DNA from: CAVQUE01 sp046290435
Lineage (GTDB): Bacteria; Actinomycetota; Acidimicrobiia; Acidimicrobiales; UBA8592
Assembly: GCA_046290435.1 (NCBI GenBank)
Contig: JBKAGO010000076.1
Span: forward strand, 88,197 to 152,196
Length of the DNA stretch: 64,000 nucleotides
Reading direction: 5' to 3'
Position numbers and translations under genes: made by a program. The notes beneath the pieces are model-generated. The model saw only the letters and a program-made list of their open reading frames with translations. It had not been told where the DNA came from and did not search any database. Of this stretch, positions 8,701 to 16,984 are shown piece after piece; positions within the stretch are counted from its first letter, which is position 1, and each line of letters starts with the position of its first letter.

Positions 8701-9653
8701 TGCGTCTCGACATCCGGTACCGCACGGTGTTCGAGTACGACGAGCCGGTGCGCGAGTCCCAGAACGAGCTGCGGGCCTGTCCGGTCAGCGACGACCGCCA
8801 GCAGCTCATCGCGTATCGGGTGACGACGTCGCCGTCGTCGCGGACGTTGTCCTACACCGACTACTGGGGCACCCGGGTCGACCACTTCGGTGTACGCGAG
8901 CCGCATCTGCGCCTGGAGGTGTTGGCCGAGGCGGCGGTGGAGACGTCGCCGCGGCCACCGATCTCGGCGATGCCCACCCTCGATGCGCTCGACGATCCGT
9001 CGTTTCGCGACCTGCACGGCGAGTACCTCGAACGGTCCCCGCACTGCGACTGGGCCGGGGGCATCGTCGCCGAGGCCCGGCGGATCGTCGAGATCAACGG
9101 CCCCGACCTGGTTCGCACGGTGTTCGCGATGCACGGGCTGGTCGGGGCTCGCCTGGCGTACCGGCCGGGCAGCACCGACATCGGCCAGCCCATCGAGGAG
9201 ATCATGGCGGGCGGCGTCGGGGTGTGTCAGGACTTCGCGCACCTGGCGGTGGCGTTGTGCCGATCGGTGGGCATCCCGGCCCGCTACGTGTCGGGCTATC
9301 TGTTCAGCCGCGACGACGCCACCGGCGAGATCGCCGGCACCGGCGAGTTGGTGCGGGTGCAGACCCACGCCTGGTTCGAGGCGGCGGTGCCGGGGCTCGG
9401 CTGGTTGCCGCTGGATCCCACGAACCGGCTCGAGGTCGGATACCAGCACGTCAAGATCGGCCACGGCCGCGACTACGACGACGTCCCGCCGCTGCGGGGC
9501 TCGTATTCGGGGCACGGCACGCCGAAGGTCGATGCCGGCGTCGAGATCCGCCGTATGGATCCCACCCGCCAGCCGGCCACCCTGGTGCAGCCCTCGGCGC
9601 CCCGGAGCCTCGAGGCCCGGATGATCCAGGAACGCCAGCAGCAACAGCAGTAG
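8700..9653 (+). CDS. Transglutaminase-like protease/ligase family protein
   Basis: A 317-residue protein with an N-terminal bacterial-transglutaminase domain (MRLDIRYRTVFEYDEPVRESQNELR) and a papain-like transglutaminase core. The catalytic Cys is in GVGVCQDFAHLA, the His in QTHAWFEA, and the Asp in LPLDPTN, so the triad is intact. Such domains cleave or transfer peptide amide bonds. The ATG at 8700 overlaps the Alpha-E stop. It is the last gene of the flavodoxin/ATP-grasp/Alpha-E/transglutaminase run and ends in a glutamine-rich tail (RQQQQQ). It converges with the SGNH gene, leaving only 21 bp between stops. No signal peptide is visible. Confidence 0.9.
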   Translation: MRLDIRYRTVFEYDEPVRESQNELRACPVSDDRQQLIAYRVTTSPSSRTLSYTDYWGTRVDHFGVREPHLRLEVLAEAAVETSPRPPISAMPTLDALDDPSFRDLHGEYLERSPHCDWAGGIVAEARRIVEINGPDLVRTVFAMHGLVGARLAYRPGSTDIGQPIEEIMAGGVGVCQDFAHLAVALCRSVGIPARYVSGYLFSRDDATGEIAGTGELVRVQTHAWFEAAVPGLGWLPLDPTNRLEVGYQHVKIGHGRDYDDVPPLRGSYSGHGTPKVDAGVEIRRMDPTRQPATLVQPSAPRSLEARMIQERQQQQQ

Positions 9654-9674
9654 GCGGTGGCTGCAGCCTCGGTC

Positions 9675-11939
9675 TCAGCGGGGCGGGCGGGGACCGCCCG
9701 AGGGCAGGGTGAAGTGGTTTCGGACCTGCGCGACCATCCGGTCCCGCTGGAACTCGTTGCCCTCGCGGTTGGCGTGAAGGGTTCCGTCGATGTTGCCCTG
9801 CGCCGCTTCGGAGTCGAGGAGCGTGACGATCCACCGCTCGGAACCTGCGCAGTAGCCATGGGGCACGAATCCCCGTTCGGCGCCCCGGACGATGGTCCAC
9901 CCGTGGCGTGTCGCCGCGGCGCGCACCGCGTCGTTGAGCGGACCGAGGATCGAATCTGCAGCCCAGGTGGCCTCTGCCCGATCGAAATCGAGGGACGTCG
10001 AACCCGCCCCGACGCGAATCAGCGGATCGCAGCGGTCGCCGTTGGCGTCGTTGGTGGAATCGAAGTACTCGGTGATGTACACCCGGTTCGCAGGAATGCC
10101 TGCACGCTCCAGACGACGGGCGAGCCTCTCGTACAGGCCGGGCAGCTGGGCGACGTAGCGATCCATGACCTGGGCCAGCCGTTGGTCGCTCCCGGTCTGC
10201 CACCTCCGGTTCGGGCAGTCGTACCACGTGATGCAGAACTCGACCACGTCACCGAATCGGAGGTCGTTGACGCCCGCCGACACCAATACGGCGTCCACCT
10301 CGCGGCGGTCGGCGATGCGGTCGAGTTCGTCGAGTTGAGGCTGGAGGCGGGGCCCCTGGTCGGGCTCCTGTCCGGCATAGGGCTGGAGAAGGCCGTTGCG
10401 GATCTGGGCGCCCGAGCAGGCGAGATGCACGAAGGTCACCGAGGTCTCGGGGTCGCGTCGTTCCAGGGTTGCGGCGCTGAGCGCCTGGTGGCTGTTGGCC
10501 GAGCGGTGGCACTGGCGATCGACCCAACGGGCTCGACGCCGGGGCGCACGAGGGATGTCGGGTGTTCCCTCACCCGAGCCGTTCGAGTCGCCGATCCCGA
10601 CGATCAGCCAGTCCTGGACCACGACCTCGACGATCGTCCTGCCGCGGCCCGCTTTGGTCGCCAGGTCGAACACCACCCGGTGGGTTCCCTCGGGAAATCG
10701 CCCGACGATCGTGCATGGCCGCTGCGGCCGGGGCGTACGGAAGGTCCCTTCGCGGGACCGTGCTCGGACGGCGTCATCGGGAGCGCACCGCTTCCCGTTG
10801 CCCCGCCGGAGTTCGAACTCGACCCTGAAGCGCTGCGGGAACGGATTGCGGGTCGGACGGACGATGCCGTCGGGCGAGGCATCGCCGTAGCGGTCGGGCA
10901 TGGTCCACTCGACGAGCGGACCGTCGATGGCCGGTTCCCGCTCGCAGGACTTCTCGCGCTCGGCGGCGCAGCGATCGGTGCCCGGGCCGCCGAGTGCGAC
11001 ATCGCGCCCAGGACCGCCGACGAGGGTGTCCTTGCCCGGACCGCCCGACATCCGGTCGTTGCCGCTGCCGCCGCGGATGGTGTCGTCGCCTCCCTCGCCG
11101 AACAGACGGTCGGCGCCCGCCCCGCCGGAGATGACGTCGTCGCCGGCTCGACCGCAGACGAGGTCGCGCCCACCCCGGCCGTCGATGTGGTCGTCGCCGG
11201 GGGTGCCGACGATGACGTCGTCGCCGGGGGTGCCGACGAGCCTGGCGCCGACAGTGCCGGGCGGGGCCGTGATCGTCGCAAGTCGACCCTTGCACCGAGC
11301 GGCCGGCTGGGTGTCGACCCGGTACACCCATTGCACGCTGCACGCCGCGCAGTTCCAGAGGACACCGGCGATGCGGAACTCGGCCTCGTCGCTCCACGGG
11401 ACCGGCACGGTGAACGTCGGGTTCACCGCAGCGGTCCGCGGGTAGTAGTCCGGGTTCATGCCGACGGCGGCCGAGCGCTCACCGACCAGGCCCACGCCCG
11501 CAGCTCGGAACTCGAAGCGGTCGAACGGGTTCCATGGCCAGGCGTAGCTCCCGCCTGCGGTGAGATTCGCCGACACGGTCGCCTCGTCACCGGCCACGAG
11601 GACCTCGGGAGGTCCGGTGATGGCGACCGTCGTGGTCATGTTCCAGCGCTCTTCTCCCGTGTCGACCCTGCGCGAGCGGTGCACGATCGTCTCGTCGGAG
11701 ATCTCGTAGCGTTCGAAGGTGCCCTCGTAGCGCGGCTCTTCGAACCAGCCCGGCGTCTCGCCCCCTCCGACGAAGTCCGTGGGGTGATCCTCGGGGTTGA
11801 TGATGATCTCGTCGAGCACCCAGGCTTCCTGTTGCGCAACTGCCTCGTCTGCCGTGGCAACGGCTGCGACCGTGGCAAGCGCCAGCAAGGCGGCGAACAG
11901 GGCGATCGAGGGGCCCGATGTCCATGTCTTGCGCATCAT
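9675..11939 (-). CDS. Secreted SGNH/GDSL hydrolase with RTX-type calcium-binding repeats
   Basis: A 754-residue exported protein. Residues 1-37 form a signal peptide (MMRKTW, hydrophobic stretch, AQQ). Residues ~40-210 are an unassigned beta-rich region. Residues ~237-322 carry nonapeptide repeats of the GGxGxDxU type (GTPGDDVIVG, GGAGADRLFGEGGDDTIRGG), which bind calcium in hemolysin-type proteins. From ~440 an SGNH hydrolase follows: GDS at 450-452 (Ser452 nucleophile), block III GVND and a C-terminal LHANREGN with the likely catalytic His. It probably hydrolyses an ester outside the cell. The start is chosen at the signal peptide, although the frame stays open to 12281; 11936 is an alternative ATG. 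Confidence 0.88.
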   Translation of the reverse strand: MMRKTWTSGPSIALFAALLALATVAAVATADEAVAQQEAWVLDEIIINPEDHPTDFVGGGETPGWFEEPRYEGTFERYEISDETIVHRSRRVDTGEERWNMTTTVAITGPPEVLVAGDEATVSANLTAGGSYAWPWNPFDRFEFRAAGVGLVGERSAAVGMNPDYYPRTAAVNPTFTVPVPWSDEAEFRIAGVLWNCAACSVQWVYRVDTQPAARCKGRLATITAPPGTVGARLVGTPGDDVIVGTPGDDHIDGRGGRDLVCGRAGDDVISGGAGADRLFGEGGDDTIRGGSGNDRMSGGPGKDTLVGGPGRDVALGGPGTDRCAAEREKSCEREPAIDGPLVEWTMPDRYGDASPDGIVRPTRNPFPQRFRVEFELRRGNGKRCAPDDAVRARSREGTFRTPRPQRPCTIVGRFPEGTHRVVFDLATKAGRGRTIVEVVVQDWLIVGIGDSNGSGEGTPDIPRAPRRRARWVDRQCHRSANSHQALSAATLERRDPETSVTFVHLACSGAQIRNGLLQPYAGQEPDQGPRLQPQLDELDRIADRREVDAVLVSAGVNDLRFGDVVEFCITWYDCPNRRWQTGSDQRLAQVMDRYVAQLPGLYERLARRLERAGIPANRVYITEYFDSTNDANGDRCDPLIRVGAGSTSLDFDRAEATWAADSILGPLNDAVRAAATRHGWTIVRGAERGFVPHGYCAGSERWIVTLLDSEAAQGNIDGTLHANREGNEFQRDRMVAQVRNHFTLPSGGPRPPR

Positions 11940-12090
11940 GGCAGGAGCATGTGACGGCCCCCGGCGGGCCAACAGGGTCGTTTGCCCCTCGGCTGCGTGA
12001 GGCGTCGGACCGACGGTGACCCACGTCCCGTTGCGGGTTCGGGACCTCGGACCCTGTGACCCAGGGGGGCATGGGAGGACGCTGGGTCTC
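11940..12090. promoter_or_regulatory. Divergent promoter region between SGNH hydrolase and arsR
   Basis: This 151-bp intergenic region lies between two divergent starts. A GGGAGGA at about 12074-12079 could serve as the ribosome site for arsR GTG 12091. No strong symmetric ArsR operator is evident by eye. Confidence 0.4.
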
Positions 12091-12426
12091 GTGGACGATT
12101 CAACCGATGTTGAACTGAGGGTCACCCGGTTGCGGGCCCTCGCCGACCCCACCCGGCTGCTGATCGTCGACGAGTTGGCGAGCGGCACGCTGTGCGTGTG
12201 CGACCTGCGGGCCCGGGTGGGCGTGTCGGGTCCGCTGCTGTCGCACCATCTCGCGGTGCTCCGTGACGCCGGGCTGGTCACGTCGGAACGGCGCGGCCGC
12301 TGGATCGACTACACCCTCGACGACGCCGCGTTGGCCGCGGTGGCCGCCTCGTTGCTGCGCCCGGCTGCTTCGGCCGGCGGCAACGGCTGCCCGGTCGGGA
12401 CCGAGCTCGTGGGGGCGGGGCGATGA
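12091..12426 (+). CDS. arsR: ArsR/SmtB-family metalloregulator
   Basis: A 111-residue winged-helix repressor that likely senses arsenite/antimonite through thiols. TLCVCDLRARVG places Cys35 and Cys37 in the classic ArsR CVC sensor motif at the start of the DNA-binding helix region, followed by the recognition segment SGPLLSHHLAVLRDAGLV and the wing RRGRWIDYTL. GTG 12091 is chosen because the family begins just after it; the frame is open to 12016. Its stop overlaps the arsP ATG (ATGA), so the repressor and permease are co-translated. It is expected to repress its own operon and be released by metalloid binding. Confidence 0.88.
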   Translation: MDDSTDVELRVTRLRALADPTRLLIVDELASGTLCVCDLRARVGVSGPLLSHHLAVLRDAGLVTSERRGRWIDYTLDDAALAAVAASLLRPAASAGGNGCPVGTELVGAGR

Positions 12427-13487
12427 GCGCCGTCCAGATTCCCGAGACGCCAGGCGTAACCGGTGACGGTGGATCGTCGCGCCGGACGGTCGGCCTGCTC
12501 GGGCTGCTCGCCGTTGCGTGGATCGGGGCCTATGCGCTGAACGAATGGCTCTGGGATGCCGTGGTCGACGCGCTCGGGTGGGACCTCGAGGAGCGAGTCG
12601 TCGGCGCCGTGCACTTCTTCGCCTACGACACCGTCAAGATCTTCCTGCTGCTGACGGGCCTGATGTTCGTCGTCGGGATGGCCCGGGCCAGCCTCGACCT
12701 CGACCGGGCCCGCGACTACCTCGCCGGGCGGGGCCTGTTCGTCGGCCTCTTGCTGGCTGTGGTGCTCGGTGTCGTGACGCCGTTCTGTTCGTGCAGCTCG
12801 ATCCCGCTGTTCATCGGCTTCGTCGCGACGGGCATCCCGCTGGCGATCACGCTGACGTTTCTGATCGCGTCGCCGCTGGTCAGCGAGATCGCGGCGATCA
12901 TGATCGGCGACCAGTTCGGCTGGGACATCGCCGCCGCCTACGTCCTGGCGGGCAGCGCGCTGTCGATGCTGATCGGCTGGGTGCTGTCGCACTTCGACCT
13001 CGATCGCTGGGTCGATCCGCTGGTCCACACCGGCAAGGTGGCGTCGCTGCGCGCCGACGGGCACGTGCCCACCCTCGACGAGCGCGTCGCCGCCGCCCGC
13101 GGCGAGGCCGTCGAGATCTTCCGCAGCGTGTGGCTGTGGGTGCTGGTCGGTGTCGGTATCGGCGCCGCGATCCACGGCTGGGTGCCGGCCGACTTCTTCG
13201 CCGACGTGGCCGGGCCCGACAACCCCTTCGCCGTGCTCATCGCCACCGTGGCCGGCGTACCCCTCTACGTCAACGGCGCCGGTGTGGTCCCGATCGCGGA
13301 GGCGCTGTGGGCCAAGGGCATGTCGCTCGGCACCGTGATGGCGTTCGTCATGAGCAGCATCGCCCTGTCGATCCCCCAGGGGATCATGCTCGCCCGGGTG
13401 ATGCGCCCGCCGCTGCTGGCCATCTTCTTCGGCGTCGTCGCCGCCGGGATCGTCGCCATCGGCTTCCTGTTCAACGTGGTCGCCTGA
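12423..13487 (+). CDS. ArsP/YraQ-family permease (organoarsenical efflux-like)
   Basis: A 354-residue inner-membrane permease with about eight to ten hydrophobic segments. The family block TPFCSCSSIPLFIGF carries Cys122 and Cys124, the thiols associated with trivalent organoarsenical transport in ArsP. A second copy-like block is PLYVNGAGVVPIAEALWAKG. A central hydrophilic loop (residues ~195-230) separates two halves, as usual for this family. It overlaps arsR by 4 bp and is followed after 54 bp, with a perfect stem-loop between, by a small thioredoxin-like gene. Efflux of methylated or aromatic arsenicals is the likely role; substrate is inferred from the ArsR partner and the cysteine motif. 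Confidence 0.85.
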   Translation: MSAVQIPETPGVTGDGGSSRRTVGLLGLLAVAWIGAYALNEWLWDAVVDALGWDLEERVVGAVHFFAYDTVKIFLLLTGLMFVVGMARASLDLDRARDYLAGRGLFVGLLLAVVLGVVTPFCSCSSIPLFIGFVATGIPLAITLTFLIASPLVSEIAAIMIGDQFGWDIAAAYVLAGSALSMLIGWVLSHFDLDRWVDPLVHTGKVASLRADGHVPTLDERVAAARGEAVEIFRSVWLWVLVGVGIGAAIHGWVPADFFADVAGPDNPFAVLIATVAGVPLYVNGAGVVPIAEALWAKGMSLGTVMAFVMSSIALSIPQGIMLARVMRPPLLAIFFGVVAAGIVAIGFLFNVVA

Positions 13488-13501
13488 CCCCCATCACCAG
13501 A

Positions 13502-13526
13502 CCGGGAGCGGACCACCCGCTCCCGG
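13502..13526 (+). promoter_or_regulatory. Perfect 10-bp stem-loop between arsP and thioredoxin-like gene
   Basis: CCGGGAGCGG at 13502-13511 pairs exactly with 13517-13526 across a 5-nt loop. It lies after the arsP stop and just before the AAGGAG ribosome site of the next gene. It lacks a T-run, so it may be an mRNA processing or stabilising structure, or a partial terminator tuning expression of the downstream gene. Confidence 0.6.
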
Positions 13527-13541
13527 ACGAAGGAGCACACC

Positions 13542-13778
13542 ATGCACGTCAAGATCCTCGGCCCCGGCTGCAAGAACTGCCACACCCTCGAAGAACGCAC
13601 CCGAGAGGCCCTCGCCGAACTCGGCATGGAGGCAAGCGTCGAGTCGGTCACCGACTACGCCGAGATCGCCGCCGCCGGCGTCATGAAGACCCCGGGCCTC
13701 GTCGTCGACGACGAGCTCGTCCTGTCGGGCAAGGTCCCGAAGGTGAAGGAGATCCGGGCGCTGCTCTCGGCGCGCTGA
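13542..13778 (+). CDS. Small thioredoxin-like redox protein
   Basis: A 78-residue minimal thioredoxin fold with a redox pair C10-K-N-C13 (GPGCKNCHTLEE) after the first strand and the cis-Pro loop MKTPGLVVDDE. This size and motif match the small archaeal/bacterial thioredoxins often found beside ArsP/YraQ permeases. A good ribosome site (AAGGAG, 8 nt before ATG) sets the start. It probably reduces disulfides or metalloid-thiol adducts in support of the ars permease. It converges with merR. Confidence 0.88.
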   Translation: MHVKILGPGCKNCHTLEERTREALAELGMEASVESVTDYAEIAAAGVMKTPGLVVDDELVLSGKVPKVKEIRALLSAR

Positions 13779-13851
13779 CACCGTCGCCCCGGTTCCCCGT
13801 GGCGCCCGTGCTCTGCGCCGCTGAGATGGAAGCGGCTCGCTCGGCAGGGCC

Positions 13852-14262
13852 TCAACCAGCGGGCTGCTCGGTCGAGCGCACGTCGCGATGCAGCATCGCT
13901 GCGGTGGCCTCGGCGATCTGGAGCTGCTCGCGCAGGCGGGCGCAGCGTTGGTCGGCGATGGCGGCGAATGCCGCCAGGCGCTCGGCGATGCGTTGCCGGG
14001 CGGCATCGTCGGCGACACCCGCGGCCAGGCGATCGCGGGCCTCGAGCAGCTCGCGCATCTCCTCGAGGGTGAAGTCGAGGGGCTTGAGTTGCTTGACCAG
14101 CAGCAGCCGGTCGACGTCAGCGGGGGTGTACAGCCGAAAACCGCCCGCGCTGCGGCCCGATGGCGGGACGAGGCCGACCTCGTCGTAGTGGCGAATGGTG
14201 CGCAGCGACAGCCCGACCGCCTCCGCGACCTCGCCGATCTGCAGCATCCGGTCGTCCTTCAT
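13852..14262 (-). CDS. MerR-family transcriptional regulator
   Basis: A 136-residue regulator with the N-terminal winged helix-turn-helix MLQIGEVAEAVGLSLRTIRHYDEVGLVPPSGRS, the wing GFRLYTPADVDRL and a dimerising coiled coil that includes LEEMRELLEARDRL. The C-terminus has no clustered cysteines, so it is not an obvious metal sensor and may bind a small organic ligand. ATG 14262 is chosen because GGAGGG lies 6 nt upstream. It converges with the thioredoxin gene and is divergent from the SulP transporter, which it may control. The target is inferred from position only. Confidence 0.88.
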   Translation of the reverse strand: MKDDRMLQIGEVAEAVGLSLRTIRHYDEVGLVPPSGRSAGGFRLYTPADVDRLLLVKQLKPLDFTLEEMRELLEARDRLAAGVADDAARQRIAERLAAFAAIADQRCARLREQLQIAEATAAMLHRDVRSTEQPAG

Positions 14263-14617
14263 CGGCAACCCTCCGTTCGCCCAAACCCTACCGGTGCGTC
14301 AAGGAGGGACTACGCGATTGCCCGATGGAGCGTGTCGCTGAGGACACGGGAGTGCCCGGCTGCCAATGGCCTGCAGGGCGGACGCGTCCGAGGTGTGACA
14401 TGCGACCGCCCTCATCTCGGCGGCCCATCCGCCGATTCTACTCTCACGTAACGGTAACCTCGCCCGGTCGCCGACGGCTTCGTCGGACACCCCACCCCCG
14501 CTCGCGCCGCAGCGCCGCGTCGCCGCAACGACACCCTCGACGGGCTCGTCGTGTCCCGAACACCACTCCCCCACATGTCGGCGTCGCGCCGGCCGTCGAC
14601 GAGAACGGAAATCCTCC
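14263..14617. promoter_or_regulatory. Long divergent intergenic region, merR / SulP transporter
   Basis: This 355-bp stretch has no gene. It holds a GTAAC direct repeat (14448-14452 and 14454-14458) that could be a regulator half-site pair, and a small perfect hairpin CCGACG-gctt-CGTCGG at 14471-14486. On the minus strand a TTGACG hexamer lies about 35 bp before the merR start and is a candidate -35 box; no convincing -10 partner was found. Confidence 0.45.
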
Positions 14618-16144
14618 TTGCAGACCGAAACCCCCGAGCACGCGCCCGTGCCCGCCGGGCCCCCCGAGGCCGACGACTACGACCACAGCGTGCGCGCCGC
14701 CCTGCGCTCGCCCAAGCGGCTACGTGTCGAGCTCCTGGCCGGCGCAGCTGTTGCCCTGGCCCTGATCCCCGAGGCGATCTCGTTCTCGATCCTCGCCGGC
14801 GTCGACCCCCGCGTCGGGCTCTACGCCTCGTTCACCATGGCGGTCACGATCGCCTTCACCGGTGGCCGCCCGGCCATGATCTCGGCGGCCACCGGCGCCG
14901 TCGCGCTGGTGATCGCCCCCGTCGCCGAGCAGTACGGCCTCGAGTACCTGCTGGCCACCGTCCTGCTCGGCGGGGTCATCCAGATCGTGCTCAGCGTCGC
15001 GGGTGCCGCAAAACTGATGCGGTTCCTGCCCCGCAGCGTCATGATCGGCTTCGTCAACGCCCTGGCCATCTTGATCTTCACCGCGCAGATCCCCGAGCTG
15101 CGCGACGTGCCGTTCCTCGTCTACCCGATGGTCGTCGCGGGCATCGCCGCGCTGGTGCTGATCCCCCGGATCACCACCGCCATCCCCGCACCCCTGATCG
15201 TCATCGTCGCCTTCACGGGCGCCGCCGTCGCATTCGGCCTCGACCTGCCGACCGTGGGCGACAAGGGCGAGCTACCCGACAGCCTGCCGTCGTTCCTGAT
15301 CCCGGACGTGCCCTGGACCATGGAGACGCTGCGCATCATCGCCCCCTACGCATTCGCGCTGGCGCTCGTCGGGCTCCTCGAGTCGCTGATGACCGCGAAG
15401 CTCGTCGACGACATCACCGAGACCCACTCCGACAAGACCCGCGAGGGCTGGGGCCAGGGTGTCGCCAACCTCGTCACCGGGTTCTTCGGCGGCATGGGCG
15501 GCTGCGCCATGATCGGCCAGACGATGATCAACGTGAAGGCCGGCCAGGCCCGCACCCGGATCTCGACCTTCGCCGCCGGCGTGTTCCTGCTGATCGCTGT
15601 CGTGGCCCTGGGCGACACCGTCGCCCGCATCCCCATGGCCGCACTGGTGGCGGTGATGATCATGGTGTCGGTGGCCACGATGGACTGGCACAGCGTGCAT
15701 CCCCGCACCCTGCGAGAGATGCCCTACAGCGCCACCACGATCATGGTGGCGACGGTGCTGGTCACCGTGCTCACCCACAACCTCGCCTACGGCGTGCTCA
15801 CCGGCGTGGTGGTCGCCATGGTGTTCTTCGCCCGGCGCGTCGCCCACTTCACCGAGGTCGTCGAGATCGAACGCGACGACGAGCACTGCGTCTACGCGGT
15901 GCGGGGCCTGCTGTTCTTCGCCTCCAGCAACGACCTCGTCTACCAGTTCGACTACAGCGGCGACCCGCCCGAGGTCGTCATCGACCTGTCCGAGACCCAG
16001 ATCTACGACTCGTCGACGGTGGCCGCCCTCGACGCCATCTGCCTGCGCTACGAACGCAAGGGCAAGAACGTCACGATCATCGGCATGAACGAACCCAGCG
16101 CCCAGTGGCACTCCCTCAGCGGAAAGCTCGGCGCCGGGCACTGA
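14618..16144 (+). CDS. SulP-family anion transporter with STAS domain
   Basis: A 508-residue inner-membrane transporter. After a ~35-residue hydrophilic lead, about 11-12 hydrophobic segments follow, with SulP blocks LIPEAISFSILAGVDPRVGLYASF and GGMGGCAMIGQTMINVKAG. Residues ~410-505 form a cytoplasmic STAS domain (VVIDLSETQIYDSSTVAALDAI) with the conserved DSS pattern, as in anti-sigma antagonists. The family exchanges or imports sulfate, bicarbonate or dicarboxylates; substrate cannot be read from sequence. The start TTG 14618 is taken because no ATG or GTG lies near it; confidence in the start is lower than in the gene. Confidence 0.88.
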   Translation: MQTETPEHAPVPAGPPEADDYDHSVRAALRSPKRLRVELLAGAAVALALIPEAISFSILAGVDPRVGLYASFTMAVTIAFTGGRPAMISAATGAVALVIAPVAEQYGLEYLLATVLLGGVIQIVLSVAGAAKLMRFLPRSVMIGFVNALAILIFTAQIPELRDVPFLVYPMVVAGIAALVLIPRITTAIPAPLIVIVAFTGAAVAFGLDLPTVGDKGELPDSLPSFLIPDVPWTMETLRIIAPYAFALALVGLLESLMTAKLVDDITETHSDKTREGWGQGVANLVTGFFGGMGGCAMIGQTMINVKAGQARTRISTFAAGVFLLIAVVALGDTVARIPMAALVAVMIMVSVATMDWHSVHPRTLREMPYSATTIMVATVLVTVLTHNLAYGVLTGVVVAMVFFARRVAHFTEVVEIERDDEHCVYAVRGLLFFASSNDLVYQFDYSGDPPEVVIDLSETQIYDSSTVAALDAICLRYERKGKNVTIIGMNEPSAQWHSLSGKLGAGH

Positions 16145-16251
16145 GGCCCGCCCGGCATCTCCGTCCCGCGCTCCCGCCGTAGGCAACCGACGACGGCAAC
16201 CACAGGTCCGGGTTGGGAACGACGAGCCGGCCGGTTCCCACGAACCAACCA

Positions 16252-16279
16252 GCGAAATTGGAACGTGTTCCAATCTCGC
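16252..16279. promoter_or_regulatory. 28-bp palindromic operator before the TetR gene
   Basis: ATTGGAAC (16257-16264) and GTTCCAAT (16267-16274) form a perfect inverted repeat around GT. Symmetry extends outward through GCGA/TCGC with one mismatch, giving a 28-bp near-palindrome. A related GTTC half-site follows in the bases just before ATG 16286. Size and symmetry fit a TetR dimer site, so autoregulation is likely. Confidence 0.75.
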
Positions 16280-16285
16280 TGAAAC

Positions 16286-16984
16286 ATGTTCTACATTGAC
16301 GCAGTGCAACGACAGCCGACCCCGCACTCCGCCACCGCACCGACACCGACCCCCTCCGGTTCGTCCGTCGCGCCATCGCCTCGGGTGGCGCGCATCCTCG
16401 CCGCCGCCGAGGCACTCGTGCAGGGCGGCGGCGTCGACGCGGCCACCATCCGCTCGATCGCCGAACGCGCCGAGGTGAGCCCGTCGACCATCTACAACCT
16501 GTTCGGTTCGCGCGACGCCGTCCTCGATGCGCTGTCGGACTCGGTGCTCGAGGAGTTCGACTTCCGCAGCGTCACCGCCACGGGCACCGCGTTCGGCCGC
16601 GTCGTGGAACTCGTGGGCTCGCTGGTCGACTTCGTCGACGCACGCTCGGCGCTGTTCCGGCCTCTCGCCGCCGACCGACGCGTCGCCGCGCTGGCGTGGG
16701 AAGGGCCCCGCCGCCGGCGGGCCATGGACATCGCCCGGCTGAATCTCGAGATCGGCGTGGCCGCCGGCGAACTCCGCGGCGACGTGTGCGTCGACACCGT
16801 CGCCCGGCTGGTGCTCGACATCTGGGAGCACAACCAGTCCCGCTGGGCCATCGGCGAGATCGACGTCGACGAGTTCCGCCGGCGAGTGGTCGACGAGATG
16901 GCCGTGGTGCTCGCGGGAGTGGCCACCGCCGTGGGCCGGGCAGCACTCGAGCCCCACCTCCCGACCCGAGGGACGACATCGTGA
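16286..16984 (+). CDS. TetR-family transcriptional regulator
   Basis: A 232-residue regulator. Residues ~33-80 are a TetR N-terminal DNA-binding domain (RILAAAEALVQGGGVDAATIRSIAERAEVSPSTIYNLFGSRDAVLDAL). The helical remainder would bind ligand and dimerise. An N-terminal Thr/Pro/Ser-rich stretch of ~30 residues precedes it; GTG 16304 would remove six residues. A 28-bp palindrome lies directly upstream. Its stop overlaps the GTG of the next gene (GTGA), so it is co-translated with a serine-hydrolase lipoprotein, an unusual partner that hints at a cell-wall or xenobiotic signal. Confidence 0.88.
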   Translation: MFYIDAVQRQPTPHSATAPTPTPSGSSVAPSPRVARILAAAEALVQGGGVDAATIRSIAERAEVSPSTIYNLFGSRDAVLDALSDSVLEEFDFRSVTATGTAFGRVVELVGSLVDFVDARSALFRPLAADRRVAALAWEGPRRRRAMDIARLNLEIGVAAGELRGDVCVDTVARLVLDIWEHNQSRWAIGEIDVDEFRRRVVDEMAVVLAGVATAVGRAALEPHLPTRGTTS

